From contig CAYOTO010000009.1 in the NCBI GenBank assembly GCA_964406945.1, positions 1 through 64,000 on the forward strand: a stretch of DNA of 64,000 bases. Reading direction: 5' to 3'. This DNA is from UBA2266 sp964406945. GTDB lineage: Bacteria > Planctomycetota > Phycisphaerae > Sedimentisphaerales > Anaerobacaceae. The notes below the pieces were generated by a model. It was given only the letters and a program-made list of their open reading frames with translations. It was not told the DNA's origin and did not search any database. Both the position numbers and the translations under genes were made by a program. Below, in pieces: positions 34,697-42,196 of the stretch (position 1 is its first letter; each line of letters starts with the position of its first letter).

Positions 34697-36487
34697 TCAT
34701 GCCTTGTCGATTGCGTTGAACTTGCAAATGTTAAAACACATTCCGCAGCTAATACATTTGTCCTGGTCGATAACATGACGTTCTTTCTTCGACCCTGATA
34801 TCGCCCCGGTCGGACATACCCTCTTACATGCGCCGCAGCCGACGCATTCTTCATTGATCGTAAACGTCAGCAGTTCCTGACAGACTCCGGCCCGACACTT
34901 GCGATCGTGGATATGCTCCTCGTACTCGACCCGGAAATTCTTGATCGTGCTCAGCACCGGATTCGGCGCCGACTGGCCCAGACCGCACAGCGAAGCCTTC
35001 TTGATCATATTCGACAGCCTTTCCAGCTTCTCGATATCGCCGTCTTCGCCCTTACCCTCGGTCAGCCGCGTAAGGATTTCCAGCATCCGCTTGGTCCCTT
35101 CCCGGCACGGCGTACATTTGCCGCACGACTCATTCTGAGTAAACTCCAGGAAAAACTTGGCCACATCAACCATGCAGGCCCCATCGTCGAGCACGATCAT
35201 TCCGCCCGATCCCATGATCGAGCCGGCCTCGGCGAGTGATTCGTAGTCTACCGATGTATCCAGATACTCCGCCGGCAGACATCCGCCCGACGGCCCGCCT
35301 GTCTGTATCGCCTTCAGTTCCTTGTTGTCCGGAATCCCGCCACCGATGTCGTAAACAATCTCACGAAGGGTCGTACCCATCGGCACCTCGATCAGCCCCG
35401 TATTGGCAACCTTGCCCGCAAGTGCGAAAACCTTCGTCCCCTTGCTCTTTTCGGTCCCCACAGTGCTGAACCAGGCCCCGCCGTCCAGAATAACGACCGG
35501 GATATTGGCCCACGTTTCGACGTTGTTAATGAGCGTCGGCTTGCCGAACAGACCTTTGACCGAAGGATACGGCGGCCTCGGACGCGGCATTCCCCTGTGG
35601 CCCTCTATGGAGCGGATCAGTGCCGTCTCTTCGCCGCATACGAACGCCCCTGCGCCCAGCCTCAACTCCACGTCGAAACTGAAATCGCTGCCAAGAACGT
35701 TCTCGCCGAGAATTCCGTGCTCCCTGGCCTCGTCGATAGCAATTCGCAGCCGTTCTATCGCCAGCGGGTACTCGGCCCGAATATAGATAATTCCCTTATT
35801 AGCGCCGATGGCGTAACCGCCGATGATCATTCCCTCGATTACCGTGTGCGGATCCCCCTCAATCGCGCTTCTATCCATAAACGCGCCCGGGTCGCCCTCG
35901 TCGGCGTTGCATATCACGAATTTTTCGTCGCTCTTCTCATTCGCGGTAAACTGCCATTTAAGATGGGTTGGAAAGCCCGCCCCGCCGCGACCTCGCAGCC
36001 CGGATTTCTTCACCTCGCCGATCACATCCGCCGGCTTCATTTCCGTCAGCACTTTCGCTATCGCCTCATAGCCACGAAGCGACAGGTAGTCGTCGATACT
36101 CTCGGGATTGATGATACCGCAGTTGCGCAGTGCAATTCGCATCTGCTTGCCGAAGAACTTGCTGTCCCCGAAGATCCGGAAGAACCGGTTGAACAAATGG
36201 TCCTCCTGAATCGTCAGCCTCGCGATAGGCTTGTTCTTAATTACGTGCTCTTCGATAATTTCCGGGATGTCGTCTTCCGTAACGCCGCCGTAAATCGCAT
36301 AGCCCGGGTTAACAACCATGACCGGTCCCTTATCGCACATTCCCAGACAGCCCGATACGCTTACTTTCACCCTGTCGGTCAGTCCGCGCTCGCTGAGTTG
36401 CTCCTCCAGAGCCTTTCTCAGGTTGTGAGAATCTTTATTAATGCAGGTTGTGCCCTGACAAACCGTAATAATGTGTCTCTTGTTCAC
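34697..36487 (-). CDS. hydB: NuoF-like flavoprotein subunit of the electron-bifurcating hydrogenase (HydB)
   Basis: A 596-residue protein joining three parts. Residues 1-90 are a thioredoxin-like [2Fe-2S] domain (CQGTTC and CLGMCD). The FMN/NADH domain has LRGRGGAGFPTHLKW near residue 170 and GAGAFVCGEETALI, and ends in the [4Fe-4S] motif SCGKCTPCREG. The C-terminus carries two ferredoxin motifs (CVGCGACKRVCPTGA, CISCGMCFNIC). This is the layout of HydB/HndC subunits that exchange electrons with NAD(P)H and ferredoxin. It lies between the HndB-like gene and hydA in transcription order. Confidence 0.93.
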   Translation of the reverse strand: MNKRHIITVCQGTTCINKDSHNLRKALEEQLSERGLTDRVKVSVSGCLGMCDKGPVMVVNPGYAIYGGVTEDDIPEIIEEHVIKNKPIARLTIQEDHLFNRFFRIFGDSKFFGKQMRIALRNCGIINPESIDDYLSLRGYEAIAKVLTEMKPADVIGEVKKSGLRGRGGAGFPTHLKWQFTANEKSDEKFVICNADEGDPGAFMDRSAIEGDPHTVIEGMIIGGYAIGANKGIIYIRAEYPLAIERLRIAIDEAREHGILGENVLGSDFSFDVELRLGAGAFVCGEETALIRSIEGHRGMPRPRPPYPSVKGLFGKPTLINNVETWANIPVVILDGGAWFSTVGTEKSKGTKVFALAGKVANTGLIEVPMGTTLREIVYDIGGGIPDNKELKAIQTGGPSGGCLPAEYLDTSVDYESLAEAGSIMGSGGMIVLDDGACMVDVAKFFLEFTQNESCGKCTPCREGTKRMLEILTRLTEGKGEDGDIEKLERLSNMIKKASLCGLGQSAPNPVLSTIKNFRVEYEEHIHDRKCRAGVCQELLTFTINEECVGCGACKRVCPTGAISGSKKERHVIDQDKCISCGMCFNICKFNAIDKA

Positions 36488-36499
36488 CGGATGCCCCTC

Positions 36500-36865
36500 T
36501 TAGTCTATGACCCATTCTTCGATAACTTCACCGTTTTTGAGGTGACGCTCTACAATTTCGCGTGCTCTTTCGGGATCGACCCGCCCGTATTTGATCGGGT
36601 TCTTTCCCATTTCGATCACTTCGACCGTAGGTTCCAGATTGCACCTGCCGACGCAGCCCTTCTTGCTCAGGAACACGTCTGTAAGACCGCCCGAACCGAC
36701 GGCTTTCTGAAATACCTCCATAACCTCCTTCGAGCCGGCGGCTATTTCACACGTCGCCATACCCACGTAGACCCTCTTGGTCGACAGGTAGCCCTTTCCA
36801 ACAATGCGGCTGACCGCTTCGGCCCTTTTTTTCTTGATGACATCCATTGGTGTCGGCATCGTCAT
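36500..36865 (-). CDS. HndB-like thioredoxin-fold [2Fe-2S] protein
   Basis: A 121-residue ferredoxin-like protein. A helical start leads to VYVGMATCEIAAGSKEVMEVF and KKGCVGRCNLEPTVEVIEMG, giving three cluster-type Cys in the pattern of HndB subunits; the fourth ligand position is less clear. It ends with RVDPERAREIVERHLKNG, typical of these proteins. It probably adds an electron entry or exit site to the hydrogenase complex, making it a tetramer like the Hnd enzyme. The start overlaps the kinase stop by four bases (ATGA), and the NuoF-like gene follows after 12 bases. Confidence 0.88.
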   Translation of the reverse strand: MTMPTPMDVIKKKRAEAVSRIVGKGYLSTKRVYVGMATCEIAAGSKEVMEVFQKAVGSGGLTDVFLSKKGCVGRCNLEPTVEVIEMGKNPIKYGRVDPERAREIVERHLKNGEVIEEWVID

Positions 36866-38709
36866 AACCCCTTTTTCAATTCGAAGATGAAGCTGTTGCC
36901 ACTGGCCGAGGACTCGACCCAGATCCGGCCTCCGTGGCTCTCTACGATCTGTTTCGTAATGTAAAGCCCAAGTCCCGTGCCCTTTACTCGTTTGTTTTCT
37001 TCAGTGCGTATACGTGAGAACTTCTGGAACAGTTTCGCTTTCTGTTCGTCCGTAATCGGCTCCGAGTCGTTGTAGACCTCGACCCGAACCTTGTCGCTCT
37101 CGTCCCGGCTCCGCATCACGATGCTGCCGTTCTCGAAACCGTACTTAATAGCATTGGTCAGCAGATTATTCGCCACAATCTGCAGCAGGTCCTGATCGGC
37201 GTTGATCGTCAGCTCCGGATCGATCTCGTTCTCAACCTTCATGTGCTTCTTAGCGAACATCGCAGTCAGAGACTCGGCACTGACGTCGAATACCTCGCGC
37301 TTGAGATTTACCTCGACCGGATTGATACTGAGCTCGCCTCGCTCGATTCGGCCCAGGTTCAGGAACTTGCGAACCGTACTGGTCAGATAGTCCAGATTCC
37401 TCGTGATCGAATCCATGGCTTTTCGCTGCTTGAAGTTGATCAGCCCCAGAAGTCCGTCCCGAACCGAATACGCATTCAGCACCGTAGAAGCCAGCATCCC
37501 TTTCAACTCGTGTGCTACAAAACCTATTAGATCGACGTACTGCCTGTTCGCCTCTTCGAGCTTTGCATTCGTAATCTTCAGGCTGTCCTCGCGCTCTTTC
37601 AGCTTGGCCGTCATCTCATTGAAAGCCGCGGCCAGCTTGTTCGATTCGGTCAGACCCGTACGACTGTTGACCTTCTGCTCCAGGTCCCCGCCCGAGACCT
37701 TTATGGTTGCATCGTGCATCTCATCCAGCGGCTCGGTTACCGCAGAAGCAAGGATAAATGAAAGCGCAATCGTAAGTACCACCGCCCCGGCCACAATAGC
37801 CGCAAAAAGCAGAAACACGTTCTTGAGCATATCGTCGAACGGCTCCTCGAGAACTCCCACATAAAGGATGCCGATCACATTGCCCGCCAGGTCGCGTATC
37901 GGCTCATAAGCGGTCTTATACCAGTCTGTCACGACAAACGCCCGGTCATGCCAGGTCTTGCCCTCGACCACGACCTTCTCATACACCTCGGCCGAAACGC
38001 GCGTGCCGATAGCCCGCTCGCCTTGCTTGTTGAGCACGTTCGTGGAAACCCGTATGTCGTCCTGGAATATCGTTACAGTGCCCACCGGCTTGGAATCGTA
38101 AACCTCGTCGCCGAACGCCAACTCCCTTATATGATCCACGATTGAGTAATTGCCGTTTATTATGCGCCCGGCGTACACGACCTTCTCGAGTTCGCCGTTC
38201 GCGTCAAATACCGGCCGGGCGCACTCCTTGGCAATCGCCTCGTCCAGTATTTTCCTTTCACTCGGCCGGGCCCGCGGCGTGCTCTTCACCGGGATCGTCG
38301 CCCTCTCCGCCAGCGCCGGGTCCATTCGCTCAAGTTCCATCGCACCGACAATACGCGTGCCACTGGCGACCTTGCCCGTACTGAGGCACTTCTCTGCGAT
38401 TTCACTGCGCACGGACTCCAGGTCGCCGCCCTCGACTATGCCAACATAATCGAGCCCCATCTTCAATTTCAGCCGGGCCAGATTCTCCTGCGTCGGCTCA
38501 ATCAATTCCAGGCTGTGCGCTATAGAGCCCAGTTCGCCCTCGTAAACGCTTCGAGCGGCCTTGAGATTCTCGGCCACCTCGTCCTGCGCGCGGTCGATTA
38601 CGTTCTTTTTAATCACATGGAAACCCAGCAACCCAATCAGCAGAGCCATAAAGGCTGTGATTGCAAAGAACGATAACAATATTCTCCATTTCAGAGACCG
38701 ACCAGCCAT
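36862..38709 (-). CDS. Membrane sensor histidine kinase with Cache domain
   Basis: A 615-residue kinase. Membrane helix 1 is at about 10-32. A periplasmic Cache-type sensor follows, ending in the pattern KTWHDRAFVVTDWYKTAY and DLAGNVIGILYVGVLEEP. Helix 2 is at about 302-325, then a HAMP region, a coiled-coil, the H-box FVAHELKGML and an HATPase domain with NLLTNAIKYG and GTGLGLYITKQIVESHGG. The H-box lacks the usual Pro after the Lys, as in some kinases with noncanonical dimerisation helices. The ATG at 38709 (MAGRSLKW) has AGGTG upstream; a GTG at 38718 is possible. The receiver gene in the same operon is its likely target. Confidence 0.9.
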   Translation of the reverse strand: MAGRSLKWRILLSFFAITAFMALLIGLLGFHVIKKNVIDRAQDEVAENLKAARSVYEGELGSIAHSLELIEPTQENLARLKLKMGLDYVGIVEGGDLESVRSEIAEKCLSTGKVASGTRIVGAMELERMDPALAERATIPVKSTPRARPSERKILDEAIAKECARPVFDANGELEKVVYAGRIINGNYSIVDHIRELAFGDEVYDSKPVGTVTIFQDDIRVSTNVLNKQGERAIGTRVSAEVYEKVVVEGKTWHDRAFVVTDWYKTAYEPIRDLAGNVIGILYVGVLEEPFDDMLKNVFLLFAAIVAGAVVLTIALSFILASAVTEPLDEMHDATIKVSGGDLEQKVNSRTGLTESNKLAAAFNEMTAKLKEREDSLKITNAKLEEANRQYVDLIGFVAHELKGMLASTVLNAYSVRDGLLGLINFKQRKAMDSITRNLDYLTSTVRKFLNLGRIERGELSINPVEVNLKREVFDVSAESLTAMFAKKHMKVENEIDPELTINADQDLLQIVANNLLTNAIKYGFENGSIVMRSRDESDKVRVEVYNDSEPITDEQKAKLFQKFSRIRTEENKRVKGTGLGLYITKQIVESHGGRIWVESSASGNSFIFELKKGL

Positions 38710-38718
38710 CAACGGCAC

Positions 38719-38883
38719 CTATTCCCTTTCCATAACACTTACAAATCCAACCATATCCACCAGCTTGCACGCCACCACCGTCCTGCCACCTTCAAACCGT
38801 CCAGCCGCCGTCGGCGGCTCCTCCATTGTCAGCCGCATTAGAAGCCATTTTCCAGCCAACTCGAATGTTCCCGGCCGATTCAT
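38719..38883 (-). CDS. Small uncharacterised protein between rex and the hydrogenase kinase
   Basis: A 54-codon frame whose ATG overlaps the rex stop as ATGA (38880-38883) and whose TAG ends nine bases before the kinase ATG. It fills the gap between the two genes exactly. An AAAAGG stretch precedes the start closely. The peptide begins MNRPGTFELAGKW and ends VSVMERE; the second half is a possible beta-alpha segment (RTVVACKLVDMVGFVSV). I recognise no family. The overlap and fit support a real gene; its length and lack of a known domain keep confidence moderate. Confidence 0.5.
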   Translation of the reverse strand: MNRPGTFELAGKWLLMRLTMEEPPTAAGRFEGGRTVVACKLVDMVGFVSVMERE

Positions 38884-39545
38884 TCCTTTTCCGCTGCGTT
38901 CACGAAGTAAATTATGTTTTCCAACTCGCTAAGCAGGTTTATATTGCTGATTACACACCCCTCGGGGGCCTTCAGTCGAATCGGCGCGAAGTTGAGCAAG
39001 CCCCGGATATCAGCAGCTAACATCAGCTCGAGCACCTGCTGAGCCGCAAAGTCCGGCACCGAAATAATTCCGAATTTGATCTTGTGCTCGGCCACGAAAT
39101 CCCGCAACTGTTCCAGCGGATAGATGGGCGCCGCGGCGTCCGGGTCGTGCTTGGCCGGGTCCGTATCGAAGCCGGCAACTATGCTGATGCCGCTGTTCTC
39201 GAAGCCCTTGTAGTCCAGCAGCGCCCTGCCTATGTTGCCGATTCCGACGATTATGAAGTTCTGCCGCTGGTCCTTGCCGAGTATCCTGTTAAGTTCGCTC
39301 AGCAGTTCGTCCACCAGATAGCCGCCGCGTTTTTTGCCGGTTATGCCGAATATAGAAAAATCCTTGCGCACCTGGGAGGCTGTAACACCCGCTGCATCTG
39401 CGAGATTTTCGCTGAAAACCCGCACAAAATTGAGGCTTTTGAGCCTCATAAGGGCGTTTTTGTACCTCGACATCCGAATTACGCAGTTCTTGTTTATCAT
39501 AATCCAGTCAATTTCAGAGCTTTGCCGTTCCGCAACCTTTGACAC
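38880..39545 (-). CDS. rex: Redox-sensing transcriptional repressor Rex
   Basis: A Rex repressor with an N-terminal winged helix (ENLADAAGVTASQVRKDFSIFG) and a Rossmann NAD(H) domain (FIIVGIGNIGRALLDY near residue 100, then FDTDPAKH and GIISVPDFAAQQVLELM). Rex binds operator DNA when NADH is low and releases it when NADH rises, so it can tie hydrogenase expression to redox state. The long frame opens with GTG at 39545; an ATG at 39500 would give a more usual Rex N-terminus. It is the first gene of the hydrogenase operon and has a Rex operator upstream, suggesting autoregulation. Confidence 0.92.
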   Translation of the reverse strand: MSKVAERQSSEIDWIMINKNCVIRMSRYKNALMRLKSLNFVRVFSENLADAAGVTASQVRKDFSIFGITGKKRGGYLVDELLSELNRILGKDQRQNFIIVGIGNIGRALLDYKGFENSGISIVAGFDTDPAKHDPDAAAPIYPLEQLRDFVAEHKIKFGIISVPDFAAQQVLELMLAADIRGLLNFAPIRLKAPEGCVISNINLLSELENIIYFVNAAEKE

Positions 39546-39568
39546 TCATGTCTCATATATCTGCCTGA

Positions 39569-39597
39569 ATTATACATAATGGCAATAGTCAGCAATC
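39569..39597 (-). promoter_or_regulatory. Probable -10 region of the rex-hydrogenase operon
   Basis: A perfect TATAAT on the minus strand (39569-39574) lies 24 bases before the rex GTG. The -35 side is weak: GATTGC at 17-base spacing or TTGATT at 19. A second possible -10 (TATACT, 39627-39632) lies further upstream, closer to the Rex operator. Confidence 0.35.
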
Positions 39598-39663
39598 AAC
39601 TTGTATCGTTCTATTCATATAAGTACAGTATATACGCAACAGACGAGAATTGGTAGTCATTTA

Positions 39664-39681
39664 TTGTGATTTTTTTCACAT
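39664..39681. promoter_or_regulatory. Rex operator
   Basis: TTGTGATTTTTTTCACAT is an 18-base near-palindrome that matches the Rex consensus TTGTGAA-N4-TTCACAA at 12 of 14 defined positions. It lies about 120 bases upstream of the rex start, in front of the hydrogenase operon. Rex controlling its own operon and NADH-linked hydrogenase genes is a known pattern. Confidence 0.7.
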
Positions 39682-40083
39682 TTGTCCAGTTTTTGACTAA
39701 CTCTGTAAAGCTACCACCCCCGCCAGACGGCGCCACGGTGCTTTTGGAGGAGGCCTGGAGTGGGACGGTTCTGGTCCTGATGGACACCTGGCCAATTGGG
39801 ACAAAAAAATCTGCAAAAGTTTCTGTTTTTTCGTAAGTTCATGCGGCACCTGGCCTTAGGTCAAAAGTCACTTAAAATCGGCGGTCTTGAAAAAGTGGTC
39901 GCAAATGTGCACAAATTGCACGAAATGACCGGAAGTGCGCCCGAATGAGCGCAAAAAGCGCGCGAAACGAACACTTTATAATCCCCACTTGACTGCTGTG
40001 CTATATCCAGTTTATCCGCTACTTCCAAGCTGGCACGCAATTTGCTGTAACGCCGCGAAGTGCAGGTCATCTTCAACACACAT
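39682..40083. other. Gene-free stretch with a consensus sigma-54 site
   Basis: No coding frame here looks real. The main feature is the plus-strand sigma-54-type sequence at 40031-40046. The rest shows nothing I can name. Confidence 0.4.
40031..40046 (+). promoter_or_regulatory. Sigma-54-type promoter sequence, perfect consensus match
   Basis: TGGCACGCAATTTGCT matches TGGCACR-N4-TTGCW at every defined base, with the GG and GC dinucleotides at correct spacing. It points to the right, towards the transposase remnant and not towards an intact gene. A small hairpin (CCGGT/ACCGG) at 40084-40099 lies about 40 bases downstream of the expected start of transcription. Confidence 0.5.
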
Positions 40084-40089
40084 TCCGGT

Positions 40090-40305
40090 CTTCAAACCGG
40101 CAAGCTAAAGAAGACGCACGAGTGCGTCCCGCATGCGGGCAATTCCCAGTGTCTCAACCGCCGCATAGTCAGCGCTCCTCAACAGACGTAGGTGGAACAG
40201 TTGCTGCGTGTGGCATTTACGCGATGGATCATTGAACGGGCGTTCGAGGACAGCAAGACGGAACTGGGCATGGACCACTTCAAGGTACGCGAGCATCTAA
40301 GCTGT
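40090..40305 (+). pseudogene. Remnant of an IS701-type (DDE) transposase
   Basis: The plus-strand frame from 40192 reads EQLLRVAFTRWIIERAFED and then SKTELGMDHFKVREHLS. This is the conserved C-terminal block of IS701/IS4-type transposases that carries the catalytic Glu region (RWxxExxFEDSKxELGLDHF). Upstream in the same frame are RRIVSAPQQT and an in-frame TAG (40189-40191) just before the block. After HLS the sequence departs into a GC-rich run. No terminal inverted repeats were recognised. It is a broken, internally stopped fragment, so the element is dead. Confidence 0.75.
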
Positions 40306-40328
40306 GGGGTGCATTGGGGAGGGGGAAG

Positions 40329-40376
40329 GCCGCGTCGAGTTGGCCTTTGGGGCGTTCTCGACGCGGCGGTTTTTGG
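40329..40376 (+). terminator. Hairpin with T-tract, also half of a repeated inverted-repeat pair
   Basis: GCCGCGTCGAG (40329-40339) pairs perfectly with CTCGACGCGGC (40357-40367) around a 17-base loop, followed by GGTTTTTGG. On the plus strand this has the form of an intrinsic terminator. The core CGCGTCGA recurs in the hairpin at 41104-41147, so it may also be a repeated element. Confidence 0.6.
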
Positions 40377-40397
40377 TTGGTTTTATTATTGTGATTG

Positions 40398-41069
40398 TCA
40401 GATGTGTCTGCGCAGGCGGGTTGCGGCCGTGGTCAGGCCGAGAAAGCCGAGCAGAACGGCACCCGGAACAGGAAGCGGCACAGAGTTATTGACGAAACTT
40501 TCGCTGCCGCCGCTGGCGAATCCCTGGACGTGAATGCCTACCCTCAGACCGGCATCTGCGAGATCGGATACCACGTTTGCAAAAGTGTTGCCGGACTGAA
40601 GGTCGAACAGTATTCCGAGGCTTTCGCCGGGATTGACGCCGTTCGGCTGGACCGGCGGGTCCGAATCAGCCGATAAGCCCGCGCTCGTTACAAATGGCGG
40701 AACAGCATTGTTGGCGCCTGGTAAGTTTGCGGGGGTGGCATCTTGAGCGAAGCTCACGCCGGTTCCGTTCTTTATAGCAGCTATGCCAAGGAGTGTGGCG
40801 CCGTCGAAGTATACCTCCGTGATGGAGCAAAGGTCCGAGCCGGAATTCAGGAATGTAAACAGGACCTGGTTTGCGTTCATGGTGTCCTCAACTCTAGCGG
40901 TGAGCTGTGCTTCGCCGATTGCGGCATCTGCTGCGTTATTGTTACTGATATTATCGAAGACATACTCTCGCATTTCAGCGTTCGCGCCGGAGCAGAAGCT
41001 CAGCAATAAACCCGCTGCGGATAGGAACAGGAGCAAGCGCATGCATTTCGAATTTCCGCCATGGTTCAT
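40398..41069 (-). CDS. Secreted protein with PEP-CTERM-like sorting tail
   Basis: A 223-residue exported protein. After a short basic start comes a signal peptide (MRLLLFLSAAGLLLSFC, then GANA). A beta-rich body of about 165 residues carries no domain I recognise. The C-terminus is VPLPVPGAVLLGFLGL followed by a basic end (RLRRH). This tripartite tail (short Pro motif, hydrophobic helix, Arg cluster) is the PEP-CTERM type recognised by exosortases, in a variant with PGA in place of PEP. The protein is probably cleaved and attached or released at the surface, possibly in the polysaccharide matrix. It is flanked on both sides by related inverted repeats. Confidence 0.8.
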   Translation of the reverse strand: MNHGGNSKCMRLLLFLSAAGLLLSFCSGANAEMREYVFDNISNNNAADAAIGEAQLTARVEDTMNANQVLFTFLNSGSDLCSITEVYFDGATLLGIAAIKNGTGVSFAQDATPANLPGANNAVPPFVTSAGLSADSDPPVQPNGVNPGESLGILFDLQSGNTFANVVSDLADAGLRVGIHVQGFASGGSESFVNNSVPLPVPGAVLLGFLGLTTAATRLRRHI

Positions 41070-41487
41070 ATGTTACCCCCAATTAACTCTTCCTGTATTT
41101 TCTACCACCGCGTCGAGCCTTTTTTACCCGGCGATCGACGCGGTGGTCAGCATTTAATGTTCACACTGTTGCATGCTTACGCTGGAAGCAACGCCTTTTA
41201 CGTCGGCGATACTGCAGTAAATATCGGCCGACTGTTTTGCTGCAACCAAGTCTTGTAAACAGCGATGGATGCTTCTGTAAGTTGGCACGTTGGTCGCTGT
41301 AACTGAAGCCCATGTTGTCGGCCATTGCCGGCGGACCGTGTACGTGCAGTGCGACTGCAAACTTTGAGAATAGCAGTAGTTTCTTCACTTTATAAGCCTC
41401 CATGCCGGCTGCCAGGTCGAGCCCCATCGAGGGGGCCCGACGACAGCCGTCATATGGTGATTCTCGTGTCCAAAACTGGATACTTCT
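41070..41487. other. Gap between the two PEP-CTERM-like genes
   Basis: It holds the inverted repeat at 41104-41147 in the leader of the downstream gene. On the minus strand at 41161-41427 there is a frame with a signal-peptide-like start (KKLLLFSKFAVAL ... AMAD) that soon becomes Arg/Lys-rich. That may be a decayed secreted-protein gene, but the evidence is weak. A plus-strand sigma-54-like sequence with one mismatch lies at 41283-41298. Confidence 0.35.
41104..41147. repeat. Inverted repeat related to the hairpin at 40329
   Basis: ACCACCGCGTCGA (41104-41116) and TCGACGCGGTGGT (41135-41147) form a perfect 13-bp stem with an 18-base loop containing six Ts. It lies 35 bases upstream of the PEP-CTERM-like start at 41069, in its leader. 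The core CGCGTCGA/TCGACGCG is shared with the hairpin on the other side of that gene. Confidence 0.7.
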
Positions 41488-42126
41488 TTACGCGTACTTG
41501 CGAAGCTTAACGCCGGCTACACTGATGCCCAGGAAACCGAGCAGAACAGCTCCGGGCACAGGCACGACCGAGGTGTGAAAGGCATCCGGCGTACTGGCCA
41601 AGGGGTCCAATTCCAAAGTATAGCCGAAGTGCGTCGGCGCGCCCCCGACGACTACGCTTACTGACCCTACCGTATCTTCTGTCAACGTTAGCGAAGTGCC
41701 CTGCACTATAGTACCGAGGCTGTCAGTCGAATACCAGGCAGTATACGTGTAGGTGTCATCATTGTCGTTGGCTATATCAATCCTGAGAGTATCACTAACA
41801 GCAAACTCACCGGCGAACGACTTGCCGATCCAAATTTCCGGATCCACACCCGATACCACTTGGTTCGATGTACTCCCAGCAAAGCCCACAGCATATTGCA
41901 TAGTATCTCCATAGGCGGCTGGAGAGCCGTGAAAACCGTCGTCGACATAGGTTGTCGAACCAGCAGTACCAGGATTATCGATTACGAGTTGCAGGTCGTA
42001 TGCAGCACTATTGGTAGAAAGCTGCGTGAACTGCCGGGCCGTAGATGCATCCAGTTGGTACAAAGCGGCATCTGCCTGCACCGCAAGCAGACCCACAATC
42101 AGACTAAAAAGTACGATTCGTTTCAT
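41488..42126 (-). CDS. Secreted protein with PEP-CTERM-like sorting tail
   Basis: A 212-residue exported protein. The signal peptide is MKRIVLFSLIVGLLAVQADA. The mature part is Ser/Thr/Asp-rich and beta-like, with WIGKSFAGEFAVSDTLRIDI and TYTYTAWYSTD. It resembles an extracellular beta-sandwich but I cannot name the family. The tail VVPVPGAVLLGFLGI with a short basic end (KLRKYA) is the same sorting variant as in the neighbour at 40398, although the bodies are unrelated. AAAGGAG-type bases precede the ATG. A sigma-54-type promoter lies 55-70 bases upstream. Confidence 0.82.
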   Translation of the reverse strand: MKRIVLFSLIVGLLAVQADAALYQLDASTARQFTQLSTNSAAYDLQLVIDNPGTAGSTTYVDDGFHGSPAAYGDTMQYAVGFAGSTSNQVVSGVDPEIWIGKSFAGEFAVSDTLRIDIANDNDDTYTYTAWYSTDSLGTIVQGTSLTLTEDTVGSVSVVVGGAPTHFGYTLELDPLASTPDAFHTSVVPVPGAVLLGFLGISVAGVKLRKYA

Positions 42127-42180
42127 TGTTCTTTTCTCCTTTGAGTACGTAGCGATTTAAAACTTTGCTATCTTGTCGGG

Positions 42181-42196
42181 AGCAGATTATGTGCCA
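42181..42196 (-). promoter_or_regulatory. Sigma-54-type promoter of the PEP-CTERM-like gene
   Basis: On the minus strand TGGCACATAATCTGCT matches TGGCACR-N4-TTGCW with one mismatch (C for the first T of the -12 box). The GG and GC elements have correct spacing. Transcription would start about 45 bases before the ATG at 42126. Sigma-54 control of PEP-CTERM genes is known in other exosortase-bearing bacteria. Confidence 0.6.

Noticed and set aside
32904..34778. 624-codon plus-strand frame opposite hydA
   Set aside because: It is the antisense shadow of a clearly conserved hydrogenase gene; GC-rich codons leave the opposite frame open.
41283..41298. Plus-strand sigma-54-like sequence TGGCACGTTGGTCGCT
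   Set aside because: One mismatch is expected about once per window by chance, and no gene follows in that direction; noted only in the gap description.
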